A stretch of 64,000 nucleotides of DNA from Cladopsammia gracilis (GCA_022457155.1 JAJGOT010000091.1:248001-312000); one strand, 5' to 3'. Counted from the first letter of the stretch, positions 29,552 through 41,778 are shown. Program-made: numbers and translations. The notes: generated by a model not told the origin, from the letters alone.

Positions 29552-30352
29552 CCCAGCTGCATAAAACCTAATGTCGGATGTATCTGCTATAGAGCTCCAG
29601 TTAATTTCAAAACAAGTTCTTTAAACTGTTGTTTGAAGACCTTTAATTTTCTTCTTAGATACTTTGTCATACAAACACCGTAAGAACTGAAAAATATACA
29701 CAAATATGCTTGGTGATGAAAAAGCTAGAAATAAAAAGCTTTACAACTGGTTTGAAAAACAAAAATGTACAGTAACATTGGCCTATGAGTTATTTGAACA
29801 AAAATTAAAATAAATAAAGCAATGATGTAAAAAATGAGAATGTTGGGACTGTTACAATAATACGAATAAAAGTGCTTAACTAATCGTAGTTAATTAATGA
29901 AATAAATAAAGAAATAAATACCTTGGTTCTGCACTGAGTAATCACTGAAACTAGTAACTCATAACTTGAAACTTATGGCTTGTTGTTTTAGCAACTGAAC
30001 TTGTAAGTCTTGCTTGCAATTTTTGCTTGAAACTTTTTTCTTGTAACTTTGCTTGCGATTTGCTTGTGACAACGCAAAATTTTGTATTTTTAAGTACTGT
30101 TCTGTACACTATCGTGTGCTTAAAATGTATGCACGATAAATTGCGACAATGGAAAGACCTAGAAACGCAATATAGAACTTTCTCTTAAATAACAAATCAT
30201 AACTGGAAAGGGTAGCATTCCTTTGATAAATAAAACGCAAAATAAATTAAAGATAATTAATTTAGTAATAATGTTTCTGCTGTAGCTACATACCAACGTC
30301 TGACGTTAACATAGTAAGTTTCAGTTTTATGCAACTGACTCCAGTTCCTTTG
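29552..30352. mobile_element. possible DNA transposon, ~0.8 kb
   Basis: The left end CCAGGCCCAGCTGCATAAAA and the right end (ttttatgcaactgactccag) are imperfect inverted repeats. The right end also carries the AACGTCTGACGTT motif (30295-30307) seen at 13.46 and 13.86 kb. The interior is AT-rich with cttg-rich near-repeats (29960-30065) and no coding sequence. Confidence 0.4.
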
Positions 30353-30354
30353 TA

Positions 30355-31815
30355 TATTCACAAGTTAAAAAGGCCAACCCTCACTAAGAAGGAGCGTCTG
30401 CCGACAGTGGTCAAAGTGGAGCAACTGAAAATATCTACAAGTGCTTTTCATGACGAATGCAATCGGCTAAATCGCAGAATACCAGGCCCACTTATTTGCA
30501 TCTCAATGAATAACAATAGTGCCTATTGTTATTTGCCGCGTTCTACAAAGCTAACCGACACATGGAAATAAATGGGCGGGTATTCTGCAATCGCCCCATC
30601 TATGCAAGTCTGCATTCTGTGTAAATCTCGGGCAAACTGATATGCCAATGGCTTTGAAAATCTACACCAAGCAGCATCTGCAAGTCTGCATTCTGTGTGA
30701 ATCTCACGCCAACTCTATGAAACCCGAAGAGTGAATCAATCAACGAACACACGCCAGAATACGCCTTAGACTGGAATAGTCATGACGCCACAACCTTTTG
30801 AAAACCACGCCGAACGAGATCTTCGGGGTGTAAGTACACACGGAATGCAGACTGAAAACCTCTTCACATCGAAGGGAATATAACGACTAATGTTTAAATG
30901 TACCTGGGACAATTACTTAACACCATTTTAAGATATTCTCGTGTACTTTTCTTACCTAAACTGAAGCAAAACAGTTGATAAAGTGAGCTGCAAAGACTTC
31001 AAACCACGATCATACGACGGCCAGTCTGCTATTCGATGTTGCTTGTCACGCAATGCATTACCTTCTGGGGGGTAATGCATGTGTGACAAGCAACATCGGA
31101 TAACAGACTGGGCACTAGTGTTCAATGGTCGTCGTACGTCGGTCGTCGTATTAGGCTCGGGCTCGTTTCCCGAACAGCGGCTGGTTATCGAGCCTATCCA
31201 GGTATACGTCGTATGATCGTGGTTTGAAGTCTTTGCAGCTCACTTTATCAACTATTTTGCTTCAGTTTAGGTAAGAAAAATTCACGAGAATATGTTAAAA
31301 GGGTGTTAAGTAATTGTCCCAAGTATATTTAAACGTTAGTCGTTATATTTCCTTCGATGTGAAGAGGTTTTCAGTCTGCATTCCGTGTGTACTTACACCG
31401 AAGATCTTCGGCGTGGTTTTCAAAAGGTGTGGCGTACTATTCCAGTCTAAGGCGTATTTTGGCGTGTGTTCGTTGATTGATTCATTCTTCAGGTTTCATA
31501 GAGTTGGCGTGAGATGCTTGGCGGAGATTTTCAAAGCCATTGGCATATCAGTTGGCGCGAGATTTACACAGAATGCAGACTTGCAGGATCTTGCAGAGAT
31601 GGGGCGATTGCAGAATAACCGGACCTTTCCATGTGTCGGTTCGCTTTTTAGAACGAGGCAAATAACAATAGGCCCTAATCTTATTCATTGAGCCGATTGC
31701 GTTTGTCATGAAAAGCAGTTGCAGATAATTCCGGTTGCTCCACTTTGACCACTATCCGCAGATGCTCCTTCTTAGTGAGGGTTGGACTTTTTACTGTAAC
31801 TTGTGAATATGCAAA
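30355..31815. repeat. large palindrome with ~0.6-kb arms
   Basis: Arms 30355-31025 and 31205-31815 are inverted copies throughout (shared tcttcacatcgaaggga, gtttcatagagttggcgtgaga, cctcactaagaaggagc and others). The plus-oriented arm is duplicated once more at 57950-58610. The 180-bp centre contains its own 91-bp hairpin (31021-31111, cagtctg...cagactg with gcttgtcacgcaatgcatta). Frames at 31314 and 58072 are conserved only as repeat sequence. Confidence 0.75.
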
Positions 31816-31875
31816 GTGTAATATATAAACATAGCCCAAGCCTAACAGCGTCGCACTTTGAACAAGCTTAACTAA

Positions 31876-32031
31876 GGGTTGATTTCCACTGTCGCGTAAT
31901 TTTCACGTGCTTAAATAAAAATAAGAGACGATGTATGAACAATTTGCGTAAACTTTTACGCAAGCTGTTCATACATCGTCTCTTATTTTTATTTACGCAC
32001 GTGAAAATTACGCGACAGTGGATATCAACCC
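31876..32031. mobile_element. 156-bp PIF/Harbinger-type MITE
   Basis: A near-perfect palindrome (arms of about 68 bp, ends GGGTTGATTTCCACTGTCGC and the complement GGGTTGATATCCACTGTCGC) is flanked by TAA on both sides (31873-31875, 32032-32034). The matching place in block 3 (59780-59782) is empty. It is followed by three tandem TTAACTAAGGTGAAAC units (to 32075). Confidence 0.85.
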
Positions 32032-32492
32032 TAAGGTGAAACTTAACTAAGGTGAAACTTAACTAAGGTGAAAGGTTGGAAGCACAAGAATTAAGATTGA
32101 CGAACGGGCTATTTTCAATTTTAGCAATTCTCAAAAACAGTATTACGCGACCGTCTGCACAGTACATTTTTATAGACCGTACAAAAGTTCACAAAAACAA
32201 CTTTTCTCTGTCTAGAATAACTAGTACCACTAGTTTCCGAATAAAATACAGTTTATGTTTGTCAAAAATTGCCCGAGGAACTGATTTGAAAATCAAAAAT
32301 TGCAAAAATACACAAACATATTTGCATAAGGCGATGCGAGTGAAGATAGAACTGTACTATAAAATCAAAGTCTTGTTTTGTTTACATAAAATCGCTTTTC
32401 AATCTATCTAATGAATGAACAAACACATAAAAATGGACAACACAATCTTCTTTCGAAAAAATTTATTCAAATCTCCATTAGTTTACGTTTAA

Positions 32493-33073
32493 CCCTATTC
32501 AGCCTGGGCTTTTTTTGAGTTCCTGAGCCTGGGGGGGCACATTGTGCCCCCCCTTCGTAACTTCAAGAATAATAAGGCTACGACAATGAAACTTAGAGGG
32601 TACATAGTACGTCCGAAACTGTCTCCTTAGCGGTCCGCACAATGGAACGATGACGTCATATGACGTAGTTATTAGGTAATTAGTTATACGGCCGCCATCT
32701 TGGATCCGCCATCTTGGATTTCTGAAATTTTTTAAAACCTCTTAAAAACCGTCCAAATTGACTCAAAATTAATCAAAAGCAATAAATGAACGCTGAATGA
32801 CGTAAAAATATAAAAGTTATACCAATAAACATTGTTTTTCTTCATTCAAAGGTACAAATATGCAAATTTCTAAAAACATGGCTGTCAAAACCTTGTTGCC
32901 ATGGAAACATCAAGTCACGTGATCAAAAAATTGTCATACAAAATTGTTGCCAGATAAATTTTAGGAAAAGTCACAAAGTTTGATGGCGTTTGAATACATA
33001 TTAAAGAAGTTATAAACGTTCAAAGTTAGCGCGGGCACTTTGTGCCCCCCCCCCCCCCCCAGGCCGAATAGGG
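32493..33073. mobile_element. piggyBac-type MITE
   Basis: The ends CCCTATTCAGCCTGGG and the complement CCCTATTCGGCCTGGG are flanked by TTAA (32489-32492, 33074-33077). CCC termini with TTAA duplication fit piggyBac. GCACATTGTGCCCCCC and its partner near 33040 extend the subterminal repeats. Block 3 has the empty TTAA at 59379-59382. It is non-coding. Confidence 0.85.
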
Positions 33074-33269
33074 TTAAAAGCAAAACGCGTACCATTTAAT
33101 TATAGCTCATCGAGTTTAAGCTTTCTTCGATGAAATTCAAGAGATCGATACAACTGAATTTAAGCACGTTTTAAAATCAATTCTCCAATACTAACAATAA
33201 CACTAATAAAAAGTCACTCACAGATTGATATCAACATAAATTCTCATTGAAAACTGTAATCTGTTTTAC

Positions 33270-33468
33270 CTTTAAGTTCCTCGCTTGCTTGGAAATTCAA
33301 ATCTCCGCTTCTGGTTCTGAAATCCGTAGAAAATAAACATCTCCCGCATTGATAAAAACGTAATACATGAAGTTCCTCGAAGCAAGATTTTATCCCTGAA
33401 AGCTCGTCTTTTTCCACTAAAGCGGCTTCTGAGTATCCCTTAATTAGTATGCCTGTCTTCAGTAGCAA
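33270..33468 (-). pseudogene. first-exon-like frame in a duplicated block (copy 1)
   Basis: Begins near 33468 and reads GILIKGYSEAALVEKDELSG, then CFEELHVLRFYQCGRCLF, ending at a donor-like AAG|GTAAAA. The upstream 33480-33735 is GC-rich and promoter-like. The copy at 58974 shares the first 40 residues and then diverges in frame. I do not recognise the family. It is probably a gene fragment carried by the repeat. Confidence 0.4.
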
Positions 33469-33739
33469 ACCGTGAAAAAATGCAGGAAAATAACGACTTT
33501 AATTCTCCGCTAGACACAACAAAACAACTAAAGTGTTTACCGAGCTCACGGCTGTGTGGCCGCGCGAAAAACAAAGCCTTGCTTTCAAGATCCCGGATGT
33601 TGTTCCAACACGGTGGGGACCCGGTGGGCGGACGGACATGCGCCCGTGAAACATTCCGCTAGCCATGACCATGAAAAATGACGGCGATAGGTTCTATGAG
33701 TATGGAGCTGCGCAGCCAGGCCTTCGGCCTGGCAAGTGC

Positions 33740-34330
33740 TCCGCTAATAATGAACTGGGGTCAGATTTTTCTATCGCTTCTCGATCTGTTACAAATCGTA
33801 ATATTATTACCTATATTTTATAACTGTGTACCGGCTTTGAATCTGTAATTCGATGTGGCTCACACACTACACTCACTCCTTCACTCGGCTATAAACTTTA
33901 CCTGTTCCAAATGTGATTGGTAATGGTGATCTGCCTTACCCGTGGATGGCATTGGAGGGAGGGGAGGGTGGGGAGTTAGATGCAGTGGGTGGTGGTGGTG
34001 GAGCAAAACGTGTAAGAAAGGGGAGGAGAGGGCCAGAAGGTTGTTTAGTATTCACAAATTGGCTCATATGAACATAGCCTGCGAATGGGTGGTTCCAGAA
34101 AATATCCATACCCACACCACAGGCGGCATCTTGGAATTCCGAAGGGGAGGGGGGGTGGGGGGGTGGGGGGGGGGGTTCATTGGACTGGAATTCCGAAGGC
34201 ATGGGGGGATTTTTCAGGTCTGGACTTCCAGAAGGGAAATACAAGTTCGCGAATCGAGTCCTAACTGTGAACGTACATTTCATTACGAAGAAGAAGGGCA
34301 AACAAAGCACCAGAGGGCCTAATATTAATA
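33740..34330. repeat. dispersed repeat with G-rich low complexity
   Basis: 33740-33880 matches the two sides of the 58690-59829 unit in block 3. 33900-34080 matches 29220-29410 (reverse) and 60180-60370. A (G)n-rich tract lies at 34140-34180. The overlapping open frames are low-complexity Gly/Pro artefacts. Confidence 0.55.
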
Positions 34331-35111
34331 TACTGCATGTTAGATTAATAATTTGAAAAATTGTTGTTTCCTACCGCCTACATTATTACATAAAAGACAC
34401 ATTTTGCCAACCTGGTACAATCATTCGCAAATGTTTTGAAAGCGTCGTGAGTGGAAACTCAGGCCAGTCTCTCGCTGTCATTTGGAATGCCTGTCAGATT
34501 TGTATTTTTTAGCCGCACGCCAGTTGTTGGGAAAAATCAACCTATTCACACTACATGTATAAATCACACATGAAAAATCTTGAAAGACAAAATAACTACC
34601 GTGATATTTGTGAGATATCTTGCTGTGACAATCTACGTTGCATAGCCCAAGTATTAACCAAGTTGCGCAATAAAAGTAAAAATTATATAAGGATGGCAGT
34701 CAGATGCCATCTCCCATTTCGAGGGAAAGAACGTTTTACACCCGACGGATCGGAAAATGTGCAAATAGACTGGATAATTTAAACAGCAACAAAAGCAAAA
34801 GCTTTTCCTTTGCTTGCGACACAAATTGAGAGTGAAATGCAGCGTTTGCAAGCAGATTGGATGATAGTTAACTTCTGAAGAAATGGGTTAATTATTAACC
34901 ATACATGTAGCTAAAGATAATAAGCGTTAAAAAATTTGCTGGTTTTACCAAAATTGTATACCTTTGGTGGGAAGCATGGATTTGCAAAAACGATTATTCA
35001 AGCACTGCATTTTCGCCTCGTTTGCCTACAGTGAAAATTGTGCTAAGTAAATGTGAAGACCTGATGCGTCATAACAACTGTTCACTCGATGATAAAAACT
35101 AAGATTGTTTG
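34331..35111. other. intergenic, no gene recognised
   Basis: AT-rich sequence. A 75-codon frame at 34555 has no domain signature. Confidence 0.45.
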
Positions 35112-35689
35112 TTACGGTGTATGGTTTACATTCCAACAAATCTCTAAACTGGGCCTTTTGCCTCTCATCCTGTCCACAGAAGCCTGTGTAACACTAGTCT
35201 CACACATGCAAATATAGGTTGAATTTTCCAGGCTGTTAGTTATGAATTTGAAGGTGCGGTTATCCACAAAGGCATATGGAATAATCAAACCGGTTAACAG
35301 GTAATTGCTGCAGACAATTTGTGTCAATTCCTCCTCGTTGAAAAAGTAGCCCTCTTAGCAATCCAGTGTCCTCAGGGACGAGCAGTGTTTTGCTATCACT
35401 AGCACGCCGCTCATGCCGAATCCGCAGGCACCTTCAGGAGGAACAGCGATGTACCTAAGTTTCTTTAAGCCAACGATCGCAGGCAGGCACTCTTTGCTTA
35501 TGCCCATTCCAAGCAAATGAAGCTCCACTAGCTCACTGCTAGTTTTAAGGATTTGCAATAAAATTCTGTCGATGACACAAGTTCCTGACAAGATAAGGCA
35601 TTTTGAAAGTGAAGAGCTAATTTCAGTGGGGCTTTCCTTGCCATAAGTGCTTGATAAAGCCTGCCACACACCTTTGTGACAAAGCTGGC
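35112..35689 (-). pseudogene. F-box/LRR-like terminal exon with one in-frame stop
   Basis: Minus strand, after an acceptor-like tract ending acaaaaatcag. One frame runs from 35689 to the stop at 35112. It contains leucine-rich-repeat-type segments: ILKTSSELVELHLLGMGI, AIVGLKKLRYIAVPPE and IAKHCSSLRTLDC. A TAA at 35355-35357 follows TLDC, after which the same frame continues EGYFFNEEELTQIVCSNYLL to the end. The pattern resembles F-box/LRR substrate receptors of SCF ubiquitin ligases, but the F-box itself is not present here. The single stop could be a real decay lesion or a true C-terminus. Confidence 0.55.
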
Positions 35690-36257
35690 CTGATTTTTGT
35701 CGTATGCAACAAAAAATCAAACTAAATTTAGACTTAATGGGAAGGTTTGCGGTTCCTTACGACACGATTTTCATCATTGTTGTCGACAAAAATTGGGCAA
35801 AAAAAAATATCAAACATGTTTAATATTTTTCACATGAAATTTTTGTCGTAAGTGTGCGTGGCTTCCATACGACAAAGTTTGCAATTTTTTCTCATGCACA
35901 GCAATCAAGCTGTCGCAGAGCTTTGCGGCGGGCTTAAGGCAAAAACTGTCTGAATATACGACATATGGTATCTGTCGGTCTTGGTATACAGTTTGTACAC
36001 CCGCATATGGCAAATTTAAACTGCTAACTCGAATCACCAATCAGTTGGTTGAGTGAACGGAGATTAAAACACTACAAGAACTTAAACAGAGAAAAATTCC
36101 CCTGTCAACTGAAGCCGGAGACTGAAGTGGCATAAGAATTCGTCATAATAAATAACATGCCAAATTATTTTGCCTTTTGCCATTTGTGCATGTATTCAAA
36201 CAACTGTTTTAAAGTACAATAAAAGATATTTGTCCAATTTAGATTCCTCGGTTTAAA
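35690..36257. other. upstream of the LRR-like exon, possible intron
   Basis: The minus-strand segment with several tacgacaaa repeats (35700-35880) may be intronic. No further exon can be supported. Confidence 0.35.
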
Positions 36258-36443
36258 TAGGCCATTTGCACGATGACGTCATTTGACTACTACTACCAGA
36301 ATTCATTTCGTTTTTCCTTTCTTATTTAAATTTTGTAATCCCAGTGCGGTTTAAATAACAATAGCCCTAATTTGCACTACAAAACAAAAAACTGAAGGAT
36401 TCTGGTAGTAGTAGTCAAATGACATCATCGTGCAAATGGCCTA
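36258..36443. mobile_element. 186-bp MITE with CRE-like site in its ends
   Basis: Inverted ends of about 48 bp (TAGGCCATTTGCACGATGAC... and the complement TAGGCCATTTGCACGATGAT...), containing ATGACGTCATTTGAC and ACTACTACTACCAGAAT. It is non-coding. Confidence 0.8.
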
Positions 36444-37190
36444 TTGCAAGGTTATATGAAAGACTCACCACAGTTGAATAATACGCTGTCAAATCAAAAG
36501 AAATTATCCAAAGCAAACGGATCACAAGTTTATTTGTGTAAAATCAATTATCAGACAAGAGAATTTAGGGCTGCTATTTGTCATCACGCAACGCTGAGAA
36601 CATAAATGGTGTGCTCGCTTAGACTTCTGGGATACAAAATGGTGGTCAACGCTTACGTTAGGTTGAAGAAGTTCGAAGTGTATCGGAGCTTGTTTTTCAG
36701 GTTTTTTGGTGTTTTTCAAGAATTTTCTCTCTTGTGTGAAAAAAATTGGCGACTACTTTCATGCTTCATGGAGTTTTGCAGGTAAAAATAGTTTTTTGTT
36801 TTCCTTTTCAAGGAAGTCAAAGAGCTTAATTCGATCAGGTCTTTCCATTGATCGTTCGTTGGGCTGAAAATTATAAATAAAGGTGTTTGGAAGTTAGAGA
36901 GGGCTTCTCGAATCAGTTGGAAAGAAAAGCAGAAATTCCTGAGGGGGGTTTGAATGATTACGGAATTCCGAAGGCATGGGGGGTAAAACGTTTTGGAATT
37001 CCGAGGGTAGGCGGGGATTGAACATTTTGGAATTTCCTAAGGCAAGAGGGGGGTCTTGATGAAGATGCCGCCCATGGTAGGGTATGGATATTTTCTGGAA
37101 TCACCCAATTCAACCGCCCCTCATCGCTACCGGCAGCTCTCATGCGAACGCCCCTAGCGGCCGGGAGTGATGAGAGGTAGCTGTATTCAC
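36444..37190. other. intergenic, repeat-derived
   Basis: The segment 36950-37110 has three ggaattccgaaggc-like units also seen at 34130-34200. No gene recognised. Confidence 0.4.
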
Positions 37191-40100
37191 AGGCTAACAT
37201 GAACACCCAAGAGTTGCAGGTATCAAAATTGAAGAAAAATCCAAAGTTTCTTTTTGTGAAATATTGTAATACAAAAGGCACCATGGAAAAGTAGTCCCAA
37301 GGTTTCATTTGAATTGTCATGCCAAAGGATTTCATCAACAGATTCAAAAGTTTGAACTACACTGCATGTCTTCATAATTGAATCTGGCAGTGAAAGGGTT
37401 AAGGAATTGCAGCTGCTGATGAAAGCTTGTGTTTTGGGCTTGCCCTGACACCATGTTACAAGAGACATGTGTACATTTACACAGCAAAGCCATTCATACT
37501 ATACCAACACTTCACAATCATCTTACTTTAGTTACATCAGTGACTGATTCAGGGCAGGGGCCTTAGGTCCTCCCCTTATCTTGCCAAAAGTAAGGCCCAC
37601 ACAGAAATTTTTTTTTTCAGTCTAAACCATTTTCACTCAGGACCCCCACCCCTGTTCACTCCCTTACCCCTCCCTGTTATGAGGGAGTCTGAATCCACAC
37701 AGCACATGGTTATACCTACTAAAAGTGATCACAGAATTATCATAGTTGTTAGTGATAATACACTGTAGTTGCAAAAACCAGCTGTCAAACATAAACAAAT
37801 GGCATATTTTCTCTGTGGTAACTTAGCAGCCTTCTACACATTTCCTAGAGTAACATTGTTAAAAATAGTATGCTTATATAAGGTGCATGATTTTGGACCA
37901 TTAAGCACTTTTGCATTTTAGTAAAATGCAATTTTTTTGTGTTCTGCTGACGTAGTCAGCAAACACTAATGTCGTTGGATGACGTAATTTTTAATGTAAG
38001 GGAACATTTCTGGTGTAACAATATAGAAATCCTCAAACAATCAAAACGTAGAACTGACAAACTTGCAAGTAGTTCTGATAATTCTCTATGTTCATAACTC
38101 AAATAATATTCCAGCTATTCACTTCAATTAAAGACTGAATTTCAGCTAAAGAGTAAGCGATCAAGATTTTATTATTTATCTGCCACTACAAATTATGTCA
38201 GCAGTCTAAAGTAAAGTGAAATCAAATGACGACTCATGTCAAACCAGTTTATTAACTTGTGACTGAGATGAATCATAATTCTTCATGCTTACTGGTACCT
38301 TTGAGAATTTGTAACTAAAATAATATTATTCCATTGATTCACTTGAATTAAATATTGAATTATGGCTAAATAGTAAAGAGTAAGCAATCAAGATTTTTGA
38401 ATTTATCTACCACTACAAGCAAGCAAAGTAACCAATTATTGTATTGTAATGAACTATTGTGCACCATAAGAAGTTAAAGTAACAAAGTTATTGTTGTCTG
38501 TTTTATTGTTAGTTTAATTCTTTGACCAGTTGCTTGGTTGATTAAATAATTGACTGACTGAGCCGGACTTGAGGTTTATTACAAGGTCAAAATATTCTCA
38601 TAGTTTAAACTCCGGGAGGAAAATTCTTGAGAGAAGATAACATTTAACCTGACGTTTTTATTTGTTTATTTTTTTAATTTATTCATTTACTTTTATTTAA
38701 TGGAAAGAGAAGGTCTGAGAATAGCCTGTTACAGGCGTTCAGATAGTGGGGCAAGCGCGAATCGTTGAGGAAGGCGCAAAGAAAAACGAGCGAAAAAAAT
38801 GAGGGGAGATGAGGGAATACCTGTAAACAAACTCAACAAAAGGTCCTTCTGCCCACTTTTAGACCTCCAACTCAGTTGTCAATCATATGAAGCGTCCAGA
38901 GCATTACCAAGCTATGTCAAATTTCAGAACATTTTTTGTCTTTTCGCGCTTATTTTGCCTCATTTTTGGCATGTGACCTACAAATTAACTTCAAAACATC
39001 GTTCAGAAATTTGTATGCTGGTTTTCCCGTCATTTAAGAGACAAAAAAAAACGTATATAAAAACGAAATTAACTAAACTAAACTACCTGAAGAAAGATGA
39101 GTTCGGGCCATCTAGTGATTTGACCGTACATCTGAGCATAGTTCCTTCCAAACCTGTACGAAAAGTACTCCAAATCGACGCCATTAAAAGCAGATTGGCC
39201 GTGAGACTATGCGACCGCAATGCTCTTGACCAATGCCAACAACCTGTATGAATATACCGCTATTTATGTGCGCCTGGCTCGCTTATCGATCGCGAGTTCG
39301 CTGCGGTTAACACATCGTCCGTAGCGTGTGTGTAAGCCAACATGTTTGAAGGCCGTCCGGTGATGGAAGGACATCATTAAGTCCGGAAATCCTTAAGTCT
39401 CTAGCACCTCTCAAAGAAACGAGTCGTGTTTCTTGTCCCACCTTGTGTCTAAATCGCTACTTCGCGCTCAAGGTGAAAAAAGACGTTGGTGGACAAGACT
39501 CGAGCTGGCGGGAAAGTCTGGAACCACTTCAGATCAGAAAAGGGGCAGTGTTGTGAGTTGTGGGCCATTTCCCATCCCGTGCCGTAGTCGAAATGCCCGA
39601 TATCCGAAGTGCTTCGAGACTTAATATCCTGACATGCTTTGCGATACCTTTGCCAACTATTGGTGATAAAAATGAAGCGATTTTGAGGGAATGAACTTTG
39701 GGATAAATGTTTCTTGAGCGGGATTTAGTGGTACGGGCCCAAACTTGGCCATCTGAAGTGAAAAAAAACTCAGCATAAAATCGATAAATTCGGATAAACT
39801 TTGGGATTCATTTTCTCGAGCGGGATTCAACGGAAAGACAAGGAGTTTAGTTAATTTTTGTTTTTTGCATACGTTATTTCTCTAAAATGACGCAAAAAAA
39901 AAAACAGCATAAAAAAATTCTGAACAATGTTTTGCAATTAATTTGTAGATCACATGCCAAAAATGAGGCAAAATGAGCACGAAAAAACAAAAAAGGTCTC
40001 AAATTCGACTTAGTTTGGTTATGCTCCGATGTCTTCATATGCCAATTACAACCAGATTAGATTTCCCGGAAAATATGACACTTTCAAGATCCACGTTGTC

Positions 40101-40237
40101 ATATCTCATATCTCGATCTGCGTTTCGATGTCTGATCGTTTTGTATGTTCTTCTGCAAAATAATTGGCAGTCCATCCTTCAATTTGTTGCAGGTTTTGCT
40201 AAAAAAAATGTGAAGTGTTCGGGAACCAAAGTTTCGC

Positions 40238-40531
40238 ATGTGTCCAGTTAAAAATAAGGATATTGTTGGATATTCTGGAGCGGGGAGTTTGGTGTTGGCC
40301 GACATTGCTCGCTCATTAGGCCACCAACTGGATAAAAGTAAACAGAAATCTGATGTTAGGTGCCTTTCCTGCGCCAGAACATTGGCAAAAACTCATACCA
40401 ACATTTCTAAATTATTTTCGGGGGAAACTGGTGAATTGCAGAGAGTGGGGAAGCGACAAACCTACACAAGGTCGCCGACAGGACTTACTTCCTCTGCAAA
40501 ACGTGCGCCAACGGCTGACAGCAACAACTGA
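40238..40531 (+). pseudogene. Cys-containing ORF in the 38.7-kb transposon
   Basis: Reads MCPVKNKDIVGYSGAGSLVL, then RCLSCARTLAKTHTNISKLF: a Cys pair spaced to a C-x2-C, perhaps an N-terminal zinc domain of a transposon protein. It stays open for 97 codons but overlaps the helicase remnant on the other strand at its 3' end. Not identified further. Confidence 0.4.
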
Positions 40532-40538
40532 GAAATCG

Positions 40539-40910
40539 CTACATTTTCTCGCTCTTTCCACTTTTCGCCGCGTCCTCGTCCATTCCCTCCTCCTGCTCCA
40601 ATCTTATGGCTGTTGCTGTAACTCCAATTCGATTCAATTGTTCCACTTGATCTTTCATGATAGCTACGAGTGGCGTAACAACGAGAATAGTCGAAACGGC
40701 ACCATGTTTTCCGTTCATTGCTTTCGTTATCCATGGAAAGAGCTGAAAAATCAAGCTCTTTCCGAAGCCGGTTAGAAGTATCGCGAAGACATCTCTACCA
40801 GAACCAGGTTATTCAAGAGCAATCTTTCTGTTCTTCGCGAAGAGATACGATATTCGAAAAGTCCTTGAGTACGTTGTTTACAACGATTTCGATCTCAGCG
40901 TGACTCAATG
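40539..40910 (-). pseudogene. RecQ-like helicase fragment
   Basis: Minus strand. Near 40860-40910 it reads LSHAEIEIVVNNVLKDF; then, with frameshifts, a Walker A-like LLTGFGKSLIFQLFP (about 40735-40775) and motif Ia-like ILVVTPLVAIMKDQVEQL, ending at a stop at 40539. These are helicase motifs I and Ia of the RecQ family (3'-5' DNA helicases). Motif II and everything after it are missing. The fragment lies inside a transposon, so it is cargo or part of the element's own replication protein. Confidence 0.75.
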
Positions 40911-41778
40911 ACAGCTGTCTTTCCTCCGCCTTATCGCATTTCTTATCACGCTTGAGTGTTAACATAATTGACCAATCAGAGAGTATACCGGAATCCGGTA
41001 TACCGGAACAACCTTTCGTTAAGTTTGTTTACAGGCGTTCCCTCGCTTCCTCTCCCAGTCTCCCCGCATTTTTTTCGCTCGCTTTTCTTCGCACCTTCTC
41101 CAACTATTCGTGCTTTTCCCACTATCTGAACGCCTGGAACAGGCTAGTCTGAGAACAGAGGAACATACAGTAAACACCTACCTATATGAAGCAGTATTTT
41201 TCAAAATTAGTCTAAAAAGGTCCTTCAATAATAATTATTGGTGTCTACTTAGAAATTAGGATATTTAGGACCTTAAATAGGTTTAAGTGCTTTTTGCTGT
41301 TCAGAAAACTAATTCAATATGGGTGTGGTTTCTAGGCTCTGTGCCAAAAATGTACAATTATGCCTGTTGACTAAATTTCAAACATTTATAACATGACATT
41401 TCTAGTGCAACAACAGGTACGTTTTTTGTTTCATTTTAACTGACTTTTCCTAATTATAAGAACCTGTTTCAATGTTAGGGCTAAGCAGGTTCTTATATAT
41501 GTTAGACAAATTTTAGCCTACATGTTCTCTATCAACTAGGAGTTTTGAGTCATGATGTGTTTCCTTGGAACTATCTTATCGTACACATTGCATGACTTGT
41601 TTTTTGGTGGTATCCCAAAATGACGATGTTGGACCAGTCCTAAAGCTTAGCGTAACTAATGCACAGTGTTTTTAATTTCCTGCCAAACATAAACAAATGG
41701 CATATTTTCTCTGTAGTACCTTAGCAACCTCCCGCACTTCCCCAAGGTGCGTGTAGCTTAGTTAGTATGTAAAGCATG

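Larger units (their letters stand above)
38722..41147. mobile_element. 2.4-kb DNA transposon with RecQ-like fragment
   Basis: Terminal inverted repeats TAGCCTGTTACAGGCGTTCA and the complement TAGCCTGTTCCAGGCGTTCA, with the similarity extending inward about 120 bp (gcgaaaaaaatg...). Flanked by the 8-bp duplication TCTGAGAA (38714-38721, 41148-41155). The empty site is present in block 1 at 27635-27642. The interior holds a Cys-containing ORF (40238-40531, plus) and a helicase fragment (minus). Superfamily uncertain; an 8-bp duplication fits hAT or P-like groups. Confidence 0.8.

Noticed and set aside
31314..31691. Candidate gene of 125 codons, similar to 58072-58422
   Set aside because: The similarity follows the palindromic repeat arms at the DNA level, with indels that break the frame between copies.
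33936..34322. Pro/Gly-rich ORFs on both strands
   Set aside because: Low-complexity G/C tracts in a dispersed repeat found at three other places in the window.
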